From positions 386,928 to 450,927 of the forward strand of contig NZ_JAPVBG010000002.1 of assembly GCF_026967805.1 (NCBI RefSeq): a DNA stretch of 64,000 nucleotides, written 5' to 3'. A model generated the notes under the pieces. It was not told the DNA's origin. It worked only from the letters and a program-made list of their open reading frames with translations, and ran no database searches. Positions 56,614 through 63,875 of this stretch are shown one piece after another. Position 1 is the first letter of the stretch. Every line of letters starts with the position of its first letter. Origin of the DNA: Blastococcus sp. VKM Ac-2987 (GTDB lineage: Bacteria; Actinomycetota; Actinomycetes; Mycobacteriales; Geodermatophilaceae). The translations under genes were made by a program, and so were the position numbers.

Positions 56614-59600
56614 ATGCGACGCACCCTTCCCGACCCGCGCCGGCCGGATGTCCGGCGGCAGTGGGGGAGCGACCGGCGACGGGAGCCGCTCCCGCTGGTG
56701 CCTGCGAAGGTGTCCGAGCGGCGCATGGCGATCGGCCGGCTGGCCATCGTGCTGACCGTCTCGGCGTGGGCCGTGTACGTGGCGTTCACCATCGAGCAGC
56801 AGTTCATCGAGGGCAAGGCCGACAGCGCGCGGCTGGTCATCGAGGCGATCGTCTACCTGCTGCTGATCACCGGGCTGGCCACCTCGGCCATGGCCTACCT
56901 GATCACCCGGATCGGGTTCTTCTACCGGAGCCGGGCGCACACCCGGGCACCGCGCGCCGTCCTCGACGCCTTCTTCGACCAGCCCGCGGCCCCGGTGACG
57001 GTGCTCGTGCCCTCCTACCAGGAGGACGAGCGGGTGATCCGGACGACGCTGCTGTCGGCGGCGCTCCAGGAGTACCCGGCGCTGCACGTGGTCCTGCTCA
57101 TCGACGACCCGCAGAACCCGACGACGAACCGGGCCCGGGCGCTGCTGGAGGACGCCCGGGCGCTCCCCGGCACCATCACGGCCGAGCTCGAGGTGCCCGC
57201 CGGACGCTTCCGGACCGCCCGCGACGCCTTCGAGCGGGCGGTGGCGGACGGCGCCGGGCGGGCCGCGACGGCCGATGACGTCCGCGAGCTGGCCGGTCAC
57301 TACCGGTTCGCCGTCGAGTGGTTGCACGACCTGGCCGCGCGGCACGAGATCATCGACCACACCGACGTCTTCTTCGTCGACCACGTGCTCGGCGCGCTGG
57401 CCGCGGACCTCGGCACCGTCGGCGAGGCGCTCGCCAGCGCCGCCGAGGAGGGGGCGGTCCTCCCCGGCGACCGGCTGCTGCAGCTCCACCGCCGGCTCAC
57501 CGCCACGTTCGGGGCGCGCGTCAGCAGCTTCGAGCGCAAGCGCTACCGGTCGCTGTCCCACGAGCCGAACAAGGCCATGAACCTCAACAGCTACATCGGC
57601 CTCATGGGCGGTAGCTACCGGGAGGTCCAGACGCCGGTGGGGCTGGCGCTGGTCGGGTCGGCGGCACGGGTCGCCGACCTGACGGTGGAGGAGCCGGAGT
57701 ACGTGCTCACCCTGGACGCCGACAGCATGCTGCTCCCGGAGTACGCCGCGCGGATCGTGCACCTGCTGAGCCAGAGCGCGCACAGCCGGGTGGCCGTCGC
57801 GCAGACCCCGTACAGCTCGTTCCCGGGGTCGGCGACCCGCCTGGAGCGCATCTCGGGCGCGTCCACCGACCTGCAGCACATCGTGCACCAGGGCATGACC
57901 CAGTACGACGCGACCTTCTGGGTCGGGGCGAACGCGGTGCTGCGCAAGCGGGCCCTCGACGACATCGTCGAGGTCGACTACGACGGCGACTTCGAGATCC
58001 GGCGCTACATCCAGGACCGGACCGTCATCGAGGACACCGAGTCCACCATCGACCTCGGCGTCCACGGCTGGTCGCTGCTGAACTACCCCGAGCGGCTGGC
58101 CTACTCGGCGACCCCGCCGGACTTCGGCTCGCTGTGCATCCAGCGCCAGCGGTGGGCCAACGGCGGTCTGCTGATCCTCTCCAAGCTGCGCGAGCAGGTG
58201 CGGGCCCGCCGGGCCCGCGGGGAGCGCAACCGCTTCGGCGAGCTGTTCCTGCGGGTGAACTACATGGCCTCCATCTTCTGGAGCTCCGTGTGCCTGGTCG
58301 TCATGCTCTTCTACCCGTTCAACGCCGAGCTGCTCAACCCGCTGCTGCTGCTCGTGTCGGTGCCGTACTTCCTCATGATGGCCGGCGACCTGCACGCCAC
58401 CGGGTACCGGCGGACCGACGTCCTCCGGATCTACGGGTTCAACCTGATCCTGCTGCCGGTCAACCTGTCCGGCTCCTTCGCCTCGATGCTGCAGCTGATC
58501 ACCGGGGAGAAGAGCGCCTTCAAGCGGACCCCGAAGGTCCGTGACCGCACGACGGCGGGCGCCGTCTACATCCTCGCCCCCCTGGCGCTGATCGCGTTCT
58601 CCGCCTACACCGTCGTCGTGGACATCCAGTCGCAGCACTGGGGCCATCTCGTCTTCGCCGCGCTCAACACCGCGCTGGCCACCTACGCCATGGTCGCCTT
58701 CGTGGGCATCGGCAACAGCGTGGTGGATCTGTGGGTGCACCTGCGTGACTGGCTCTACCGCCCGGTGGAGCCGCGTCGGCAGGCGCCGACCGGCCCGGAC
58801 CGGCCGGCCGGGTCGCACCGGGCCGCGCAGCCCCGGCCCCTCGCGGTCCCGTCGGGCCCCGACTGGGCCTCCGTCCTGCACTACGGCATCCCCGGCACCC
58901 CGGACGGCGTCGCCGTGCCCGCGACCGGTGGCAGCGGGCGGGACGCCCCTGCGGTGCCCGCCCCGCGGTCGGCCCCGCCCGCCGAACCGGACGACAGCGC
59001 CGTGGTGGCGGCGTTCCGCGACTTCATCTTCTTCACCGTCTTCCAGCCGATCGTCGACCTCACCACCGGCGAACCGGTGGGCTACGAGGCGCTGTGCCGG
59101 TTCGCCGACGGGCGGGCGCCCCAGGAGCGGCTCGACGCGGCCACCGACCGCGGCATCGGCGTGGACCTCGACGGCGCGCTCCTGCGCGCCTCGCTGTCCG
59201 CCGCCGCCTCGCTGCCCGAGGGGGCCTGGGTGTCGGTGAACGTCTCCCCGGCGCTGTGGAACTCGCCGCGGGAGCTGTCCTCCATCGTCAGCCGCTCGGC
59301 CTGCCCGGTGGTCCTGGAGTCCGGCGCGCTGGTCGGGGGCAGCGATCTGTCCGCGACCGAGCTGCCGATCGGTGTGCAGGTGGCGCTGGAGAACCCGCTG
59401 GTCGGCTACGACAGCTTCCGGTGGGTCGAGGAGCACCGGCCGGCGTTCCTCAAGCTCGGGCGGGAGACCACGGCCGGTATCGAGCACGACGCTGCGCGCC
59501 GCGCACTCCTCGGGGCGCTCGTGCCCTTCGCCGAGGAGCGGGGGTGCCGCGTGGTGGCCTCGGGCGTGGAGACCGCCGCCGAGCGGGACGCCTTGCGCGA

Positions 59601-59712
59601 GGCCGGGGTGCAGCTGGGGCAGGGCTTCTACCTCGGCCTGCCGGCGCCCGCCCGCGTGCTGGACCGGCCGGCTCGGGGCACCGACCTCGTCGAGGCCGCG
59701 AGCGGGCTGTGA
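56614..59712 (+). CDS. Family 2 glycosyltransferase fused to a degenerate EAL domain
   Basis: 1032-residue membrane protein. Two N-terminal helices (about 45-100) precede a GT2 domain: TVLVPSYQEDERV (about 128-140), DAD at 368-370 and Q510-RQRW514, the processive-synthase Q(Q/R)xRW motif. It has a helical insertion of about 100 residues in between, and several more helices (about 545-720) like BcsA. A Pro-rich linker leads to an EAL domain (about 805-1025): E825-A-L, N876, E902, K947 and E986 are retained, but the DDFG motif is E926-N-P-L. It is therefore probably a c-di-GMP sensor controlling polysaccharide synthesis. ATG 56614 follows AAGGCGGA. Confidence 0.9.
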   Translation: MRRTLPDPRRPDVRRQWGSDRRREPLPLVPAKVSERRMAIGRLAIVLTVSAWAVYVAFTIEQQFIEGKADSARLVIEAIVYLLLITGLATSAMAYLITRIGFFYRSRAHTRAPRAVLDAFFDQPAAPVTVLVPSYQEDERVIRTTLLSAALQEYPALHVVLLIDDPQNPTTNRARALLEDARALPGTITAELEVPAGRFRTARDAFERAVADGAGRAATADDVRELAGHYRFAVEWLHDLAARHEIIDHTDVFFVDHVLGALAADLGTVGEALASAAEEGAVLPGDRLLQLHRRLTATFGARVSSFERKRYRSLSHEPNKAMNLNSYIGLMGGSYREVQTPVGLALVGSAARVADLTVEEPEYVLTLDADSMLLPEYAARIVHLLSQSAHSRVAVAQTPYSSFPGSATRLERISGASTDLQHIVHQGMTQYDATFWVGANAVLRKRALDDIVEVDYDGDFEIRRYIQDRTVIEDTESTIDLGVHGWSLLNYPERLAYSATPPDFGSLCIQRQRWANGGLLILSKLREQVRARRARGERNRFGELFLRVNYMASIFWSSVCLVVMLFYPFNAELLNPLLLLVSVPYFLMMAGDLHATGYRRTDVLRIYGFNLILLPVNLSGSFASMLQLITGEKSAFKRTPKVRDRTTAGAVYILAPLALIAFSAYTVVVDIQSQHWGHLVFAALNTALATYAMVAFVGIGNSVVDLWVHLRDWLYRPVEPRRQAPTGPDRPAGSHRAAQPRPLAVPSGPDWASVLHYGIPGTPDGVAVPATGGSGRDAPAVPAPRSAPPAEPDDSAVVAAFRDFIFFTVFQPIVDLTTGEPVGYEALCRFADGRAPQERLDAATDRGIGVDLDGALLRASLSAAASLPEGAWVSVNVSPALWNSPRELSSIVSRSACPVVLESGALVGGSDLSATELPIGVQVALENPLVGYDSFRWVEEHRPAFLKLGRETTAGIEHDAARRALLGALVPFAEERGCRVVASGVETAAERDALREAGVQLGQGFYLGLPAPARVLDRPARGTDLVEAASGL

Positions 59713-59717
59713 CGCCT

Positions 59718-59745
59718 CCGGGGGTGCGGCGCGCCGCACCCCCGG
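59718..59745. terminator. Bidirectional terminator palindrome
   Basis: A perfect 28-nt palindrome with 14-nt arms, CCGGGGGTGCGGCG and its complement, between the stops of the convergent GT-EAL and following genes, touching the latter's stop. It has no T-run. Confidence 0.75.
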
Positions 59746-60651
59746 TCACGGTCGCGGGGTGACGAAGGGCCCGGCGCCCAGCACGGTCTCGCACACGTCG
59801 ACCAGCCGTCGCCGCAGCGTCGCGCCCCGGTCGGCGAACGCCCGCTGGGCGGCCACGTACTGCGCCTTGCCCTCGGGCGTCTCGACGGGCACCGGGTCGT
59901 ACCCATGGCCGCTCAGGTCGTAGGGCGAGGCGCGCATGTCCAGCTCGCGCACGTCCACGGCCAGGGCGAAGCAGTCGGCCAGAAGCTCCCCGGGCACGGC
60001 GGGGGAGAGCTTGTACGCCCACTTGTAGAGGTCCATGGTCGCGTGCAGGCAGCCCGGCTGCTCCAGGTCCGGCTGGGCGGCGCGCGTGGGCCGCAGGGTG
60101 TTCAGCGGCCGGCCGCGGCGGCTGAAGAAGCGGTAGGCGTCGAAGTGGCTGCACTGGACGCGGTGGCGGTCCACGACCTCGGCCGTGCCGTCGATGCCCA
60201 GGCGCAGGGGCACGCCGTGCCGGACCTCGCCGTCGTCCGGGCGGTAGACCATCGCCCACTCGTGCAGGCCGAAGCAGCCGAACTGCGCCGGCCGCCCGGC
60301 GGTCGCGCGGAGCAGGTGCGCCACCCGGGCCACGACCTCGCCGCGGGCGGCCAGGAAGGCCGCCGGATCGATGCCGACGGCGCCGTCGGCGCGGGCGGTG
60401 TGGAACGGCCAGTCCAGGCGCTCCCGGGCCGCAGGGCCGGCCAGGGCGAACCCCACCCCGGGATGCCACCGGGCCAGCCGGCCCGGTGTCTCGGAGTAGT
60501 AGGTGAACAGGAAGTCCAGCACCGGGTGCGCCACCCCGGCCCGGCGCCGTGCCGCGTGCGGCCCGGTCCAGACGGCCATCCGCGCCGCGTGCGCCCGGGC
60601 CCGCGGCAGCCACTGGCCCTCGTCCAGGACGGTCAGGGGCGGACGCGGCAC
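59746..60651 (-). CDS. Conserved actinobacterial protein commonly annotated as 3-methyladenine DNA glycosylase
   Basis: 301-residue protein that is widely conserved in actinobacteria. Notable blocks are VLDFLFTYYSETPGRLARWHPG, QFGCFGLHEWAMVYR, RVQCSHFDAYRFFSRRGRPLNTLRPTRA, QPGCLHATMDLYKWAYKLSP and LDMRASPYDLSGHGYDPVPVETPEGKAQY. It has no HhH-GPD or AlkA/Tag-type motif that I can see, so the usual name appears unsupported. Conserved Cys, His and Glu suggest an enzyme or metal-binding protein of unknown role. The start is taken as GTG at 60651. Confidence 0.65.
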   Translation of the reverse strand: MPRPPLTVLDEGQWLPRARAHAARMAVWTGPHAARRRAGVAHPVLDFLFTYYSETPGRLARWHPGVGFALAGPAARERLDWPFHTARADGAVGIDPAAFLAARGEVVARVAHLLRATAGRPAQFGCFGLHEWAMVYRPDDGEVRHGVPLRLGIDGTAEVVDRHRVQCSHFDAYRFFSRRGRPLNTLRPTRAAQPDLEQPGCLHATMDLYKWAYKLSPAVPGELLADCFALAVDVRELDMRASPYDLSGHGYDPVPVETPEGKAQYVAAQRAFADRGATLRRRLVDVCETVLGAGPFVTPRP

Positions 60652-60675
60652 GGCGTCCAGGCTAGGTGCGGTCGC

Positions 60676-60819
60676 TCAGTCGTTGCCGGGGCGGGCCACC
60701 GACTCGTCGCGCTGGCTCTCCTCGTCGGTCGTCAGCGTGACGTCCGGGGCGTCGTCCGGAGCGGCGGCGTCGTCGGCCTCGGGGGACTCGTGGTAGCCGG
60801 TCGGCTGGGACTCGCTCAT
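60676..60819 (-). CDS. Small acidic hypothetical protein (47 residues)
   Basis: 47-residue strongly acidic protein (ESPEADDAAAPDDAPDVTLTTDEESQRDES), probably disordered. ATG at 60817-60819 overlaps the stop of the preceding 83-residue gene as ATGA, so the two are translationally coupled. I recognise no family. Confidence 0.6.
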   Translation of the reverse strand: MSESQPTGYHESPEADDAAAPDDAPDVTLTTDEESQRDESVARPGND

Positions 60820-61067
60820 CGGCCATCGTCTCCGGATCGGTTCGTGGGGGCCTGGACCTCGCCGGACGCGCCGGCCCGCGTGGCGCGGGCGATGTCGCCG
60901 TCCGCGTTCGCGGGCAGGTCGTCACCCTGGGCGGCGTCGCGCTCGATCGCCTCGTCGGCGGTCAGGGGGACGTCGTCGAACGACGAGCCGAGGTCGCTGT
61001 TGGCGCCGGTGGCGGACGAGGTGGGGATGTCCTGCTGGATGCGGTCGCTGCCCTGCGGGTCGGTCAT
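60816..61067 (-). CDS. Small acidic hypothetical protein (83 residues)
   Basis: 83-residue acidic, low-complexity protein with FDDVPLTADEAIERDAAQGDDLP and an Ala/Thr/Gly-rich C-terminus. It has no recognisable domain or helices in membranes. It starts at 61067 with AGGAGG upstream and is coupled by ATGA to the next small acidic gene. A strong terminator separates it from the acyl-CoA dehydrogenase upstream. Confidence 0.6.
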   Translation of the reverse strand: MTDPQGSDRIQQDIPTSSATGANSDLGSSFDDVPLTADEAIERDAAQGDDLPANADGDIARATRAGASGEVQAPTNRSGDDGR

Positions 61068-61128
61068 GCCGGCCTCCTGTCGGTCGGGGCTGTCCCCCGG
61101 CCATGCCCGGCATCCCTCCCGCGAAACG

Positions 61129-61167
61129 GCCGGGGCCGCCTCCCCCGGTGGGGAAGGCGGCCCCGGC
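61129..61167 (-). terminator. Terminator of the FadE5-like gene
   Basis: Perfect 13-bp arms GCCGGGGCCGCCT (61129-61141) and complement (61155-61167). The 13-base loop can pair further as TCCCC/GGGGA. It lies 15 bases after the acyl-CoA dehydrogenase stop. Confidence 0.78.
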
Positions 61168-61181
61168 TGTCGGTGCAGCGA

Positions 61182-63026
61182 TCAGAAGACCGCTTCGTCG
61201 ATCTCCATGAGGGCGTTGTCGGTGGCCTCGACGACAGCTCGCTCGGAGGCCAGCCGCGGCAGCACCTGGGTGGTGAAGAAGCGGCTGGCGGCGAGCTTGC
61301 CCTCGTAGAACAGCCGGTCCCTGTCGCTGACGTCGCCGGCCAGGGCGGCCAGGGCCACCTCCGACTGGCGGACCAGCAGCCAGGCGGTGATGAGGTCACC
61401 GGTGGCCAGGAGCAGGCGGCTGGTGTTCTGCGCGACCTTGTACAGCGACGTCATGTCCTCCTGCGCCGCGGTGAGGTGCGTGAACATCGCCGCGAGCATC
61501 CCCTGCACGTCGGCCAGCGCCGTGCCGAGCAGGACCCGCTCCTCCTTCAGCCGGCCGTTGCCGGCCTCGCCGTCGACGGTGAGCTGGATCTGCTCGGCCA
61601 GCCAGGTCAGCGCGACCCCGCCGTCCTTGACGATCTTCCGGAAGAAGAAGTCCTGGCCCTGGATCGCCGTGGTGCCCTCGTAGAGGGTGTCGATCTTGGA
61701 GTCGCGGATGTACTGCTCGATCGGGTAGTCCTGCAGGTAGCCCGAGCCGCCCAGGGTCTGCAGCGACTCGGCGGTCAGCAGCTGGGTGGCCCGCTCGGAG
61801 CCGAAGCCCTTCACGATCGGCAGCAGCAGGTCGTTGATCCGCTCGGCGAGCTTCGCCTCCTCGCCGTGCCCCTCGCCCGCCGCCTCGGCCTCGGTGACCC
61901 GGTCGCGGAAGCTCGCCGCGTAGAGGTACAGGGCGCGCATGCCCTCGGCGTAGGACTTCTGCAGCATCAGCGAGCGGCGGACGTCCGGGTGGTGGGTGAT
62001 CGTCACCCGCGGGGCGTCCTTCGACGTCGCCGTGAGGTCGGCGCCCTGGACGCGGGTCTTCGCGTAGTCCAGGGCCACCTGGTAGCCGGCCGAGAGGGTG
62101 GCGATGGCCTTGGCGCCGACGAACATGCGGGCGTGCTCGATGACCTTGAACATCTGCGCGATGCCGTCGTGCACCTCCCCGACCAGCCAGCCCTGCGCGG
62201 GCACCGGGCCGTCGCCGAAGGTGAGCTCGCAGGTCGTGGAGACCTTCAGGCCCATCTTCTTCTCGACGTTGGTGACGTAGGCGCCGTTGCGCTCGCCCAG
62301 CGCGCCCGTCTCCAGTTCCACGTGGAACTTGGGGACGACGAACAGCGACAGGCCCTTGGTGCCGGCCTTCGCGCCCTCGGGACGGGCCAGGACCAGGTGG
62401 ATGATGTTGTCGCTCAGGTCGTGCTCGGCAGAGGTGATGAACCGCTTGACGCCGGAGAGGTGCCACGAGCCGTCGGGCTGCTGCACCGCCTTGGTGGTGC
62501 CGGCGCCGACGTCGGAGCCGGCGTCGGGCTCGGTGAGCACCATGGTGGCGCCCCACTTGTGCTCCAGCATGAGCTCGGCCAGGCGCTTCTGGTCCGGCGT
62601 GCCCAGCTCGTCCAGGATCGCGGCGAAGGCCGCGCCCGAGCCGTACATGAACGCGGCCGGGTTGGCGCCGAGGATCATCTCGAAGGCGGCCCAGGTCAGG
62701 GCGTGCGGTGCCCCGAAACCGCCGAGGTGCTCGGGCAGGTCGAGGCGGTACCACTCGCCGTCCTCGATGGCCTTGACCGACTTCTTGAACGACTCGGGGA
62801 GCGTCACCGAGTTCGTGGCCGGGTCGAACACCGGGGGGTTGCGGTCGGCGTCGACGAAGGACGCCGCGACCGGGCCCTCGGCCAGCCGGCGGACCTCGCC
62901 GAGGATCCCCCGAGCGGTCTCGACGTCCATCTGCTCGAACGGCCCGGTGCCGAAGCGGTCCTTGGTGTCCTGGAATTCGAAGAGGTTGAACTCGAGGTCC
63001 CGCAGGTTCGCGGTGTAGTGGCTCAT
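61182..63026 (-). CDS. Acyl-CoA dehydrogenase, FadE5-like (long C-terminal domain)
   Basis: 614-residue acyl-CoA dehydrogenase of the long FadE5 type with an extra C-terminal helical domain (about 460-614). Signatures are [14 protein letters not shown] at the start, [19 protein letters not shown] and [15 protein letters not shown] in the middle domain. [39 protein letters not shown] carries the catalytic Glu. FadE5 oxidises medium- to long-chain acyl-CoAs. It starts at ATG 63026. A perfect palindromic operator lies about 50 bp upstream, so control by a TetR-type lipid regulator is likely. It stands alone. Confidence 0.94.
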   Translation of the reverse strand: MSHYTANLRDLEFNLFEFQDTKDRFGTGPFEQMDVETARGILGEVRRLAEGPVAASFVDADRNPPVFDPATNSVTLPESFKKSVKAIEDGEWYRLDLPEHLGGFGAPHALTWAAFEMILGANPAAFMYGSGAAFAAILDELGTPDQKRLAELMLEHKWGATMVLTEPDAGSDVGAGTTKAVQQPDGSWHLSGVKRFITSAEHDLSDNIIHLVLARPEGAKAGTKGLSLFVVPKFHVELETGALGERNGAYVTNVEKKMGLKVSTTCELTFGDGPVPAQGWLVGEVHDGIAQMFKVIEHARMFVGAKAIATLSAGYQVALDYAKTRVQGADLTATSKDAPRVTITHHPDVRRSLMLQKSYAEGMRALYLYAASFRDRVTEAEAAGEGHGEEAKLAERINDLLLPIVKGFGSERATQLLTAESLQTLGGSGYLQDYPIEQYIRDSKIDTLYEGTTAIQGQDFFFRKIVKDGGVALTWLAEQIQLTVDGEAGNGRLKEERVLLGTALADVQGMLAAMFTHLTAAQEDMTSLYKVAQNTSRLLLATGDLITAWLLVRQSEVALAALAGDVSDRDRLFYEGKLAASRFFTTQVLPRLASERAVVEATDNALMEIDEAVF

Positions 63027-63074
63027 GTGCGCTGGCTCCCGTGCTCCCTGCCGATGGACGGCGCTGCCTACTCG

Positions 63075-63097
63075 CCAGTAACAAACGTTATTACTGG
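63075..63097 (-). promoter_or_regulatory. Palindromic operator upstream of the FadE5-like gene
   Basis: CCAGTAA (63075-63081) and TTACTGG (63091-63097) are perfect inverted arms flanking a nine-base AACGTT-containing centre. It lies about 50 bases upstream of the start, in an AT-rich patch that contrasts with the rest of the window. TetR-family regulators of fatty-acid genes typically bind such sites. The regulator is not in the window. Confidence 0.65.
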
Positions 63098-63215
63098 TCG
63101 GTACGCAGGAGCAAGGTCTTGAGCCGGCACGCCTACTACGGGTGAGCCGGGACGCACGTCCCCGAGGGTCCGTGCGTCCCCGCCCGGCGACGGCGGAGTC
63201 CGCCGGCCGTGCGCG

Positions 63216-63572
63216 TCAGCGGCGGCGGCGCCGGGCCCGGAGCACGATGCTCGCCAGCCACACCAGCAGCCCGCCGAGCGCCGCGGCGATCAGCAGCGCG
63301 ACCACCAGCGGTGCCTCCACGTCGCCGAAGACCAGGCTGATCTGCACGGTCTGGCCGTTGAAGACGACGAACAGCACCAGGAGCACGGTGACGAAGATGA
63401 GCAGGGCCAGCGCCAGCGAGCGGCCGATCGCGCGGCCGGGGTGCCGCTCCTTCTGCGGGGCCTGCTGCGGCGCGGGCTCGGCCGCTCCGCCGTCGGCGGG
63501 GCCGGTCGAGCGGTTCCCCAGGCCGACGCTGAGCGGGTCGTCGGCCGTGCCGGACCGGTCGGGGGCGCTCAC
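63216..63572 (-). CDS. LapA-domain membrane protein
   Basis: 118-residue protein. A disordered Ala/Pro-rich N-terminus (about 1-45) precedes a LapA (lipopolysaccharide assembly protein A) domain with two helices, RSLALALLIFVTVLLVLFVVFNGQTVQISLVFGDVEAPLVVALLIAAALGGLLVWLAS. The C-terminus is highly basic (RARRRRR). Actinobacteria use LapA-domain proteins although they have no LPS, so the function is unclear. The start is GTG at 63570-63572, overlapping the stop of the small acidic gene as GTGA, so the two form an operon. Confidence 0.83.
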   Translation of the reverse strand: MSAPDRSGTADDPLSVGLGNRSTGPADGGAAEPAPQQAPQKERHPGRAIGRSLALALLIFVTVLLVLFVVFNGQTVQISLVFGDVEAPLVVALLIAAALGGLLVWLASIVLRARRRRR

Positions 63573-63739
63573 TGCGCGTCCGGTTCGGTGTCGGCGGGCG
63601 GGTAGGCCGGGCCGGCGATGCCGTCGGCCGGCCCCTCGGTGGCCCCCAGGGAGTCGCGGTCCTCGCCGGGGGCCTTCTGGGCACCGAGCGGCTGGGCCGT
63701 GCGTTCCGATCCGGCGTTGTTCTCGTCCGGCATGCTCAT
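63569..63739 (-). CDS. Small acidic hypothetical protein (56 residues)
   Basis: 56-residue, Pro/Ala/Glu/Asp-rich protein (SMPDENNAGSERTAQPLGAQK, then ATEGPADGIAGPAYPPADTEPDAQ), likely disordered. ATG at 63737-63739; a second Met two codons later is also possible. Its stop overlaps the LapA gene's GTG (GTGA), so it is coupled to a membrane protein. Similar small acidic proteins occur at 24.5 kb and 60.7-61.1 kb. I recognise no family. Confidence 0.6.
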   Translation of the reverse strand: MSMPDENNAGSERTAQPLGAQKAPGEDRDSLGATEGPADGIAGPAYPPADTEPDAQ

Positions 63740-63754
63740 CTGCACATTGTCCCC

Positions 63755-63775
63755 CTCCGGGCGACACCGCGGCCA
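63755..63775. repeat. Dispersed 21-nt intergenic motif
   Basis: CTCCGGGCGACACCGCGGCCA. It matches the block at 31473-31493 inside the long inverted-repeat element at 20 of 21 positions. It lies immediately upstream of the small acidic gene. A dispersed intergenic repeat family is suggested. Confidence 0.55.
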
Positions 63776-63875
63776 CTTGCCGTCGTCCGGTGCCGTGGCG
63801 CGGTGGCCCGTGTCCCGGTCGGGGAGCCTCCGGCCCCCGCGACCGGTCCACGCCCGGTGGTGGGTCCGGCTCCGG

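Noticed and set aside
59041-59700. The EAL domain of the GT fusion as an active phosphodiesterase
   Set aside because: DDFG is replaced by ENPL, which removes the paired catalytic Asp. An active enzyme is unlikely, although not excluded without assay.
56251-59739. A long open frame (about 1,160 codons) antisense to the GT-EAL gene
   Set aside because: It has the same GC-driven artefact. The composition is Arg/His/Gln/Gly-rich without any domain, while the sense frame shows GT2 and EAL motifs.
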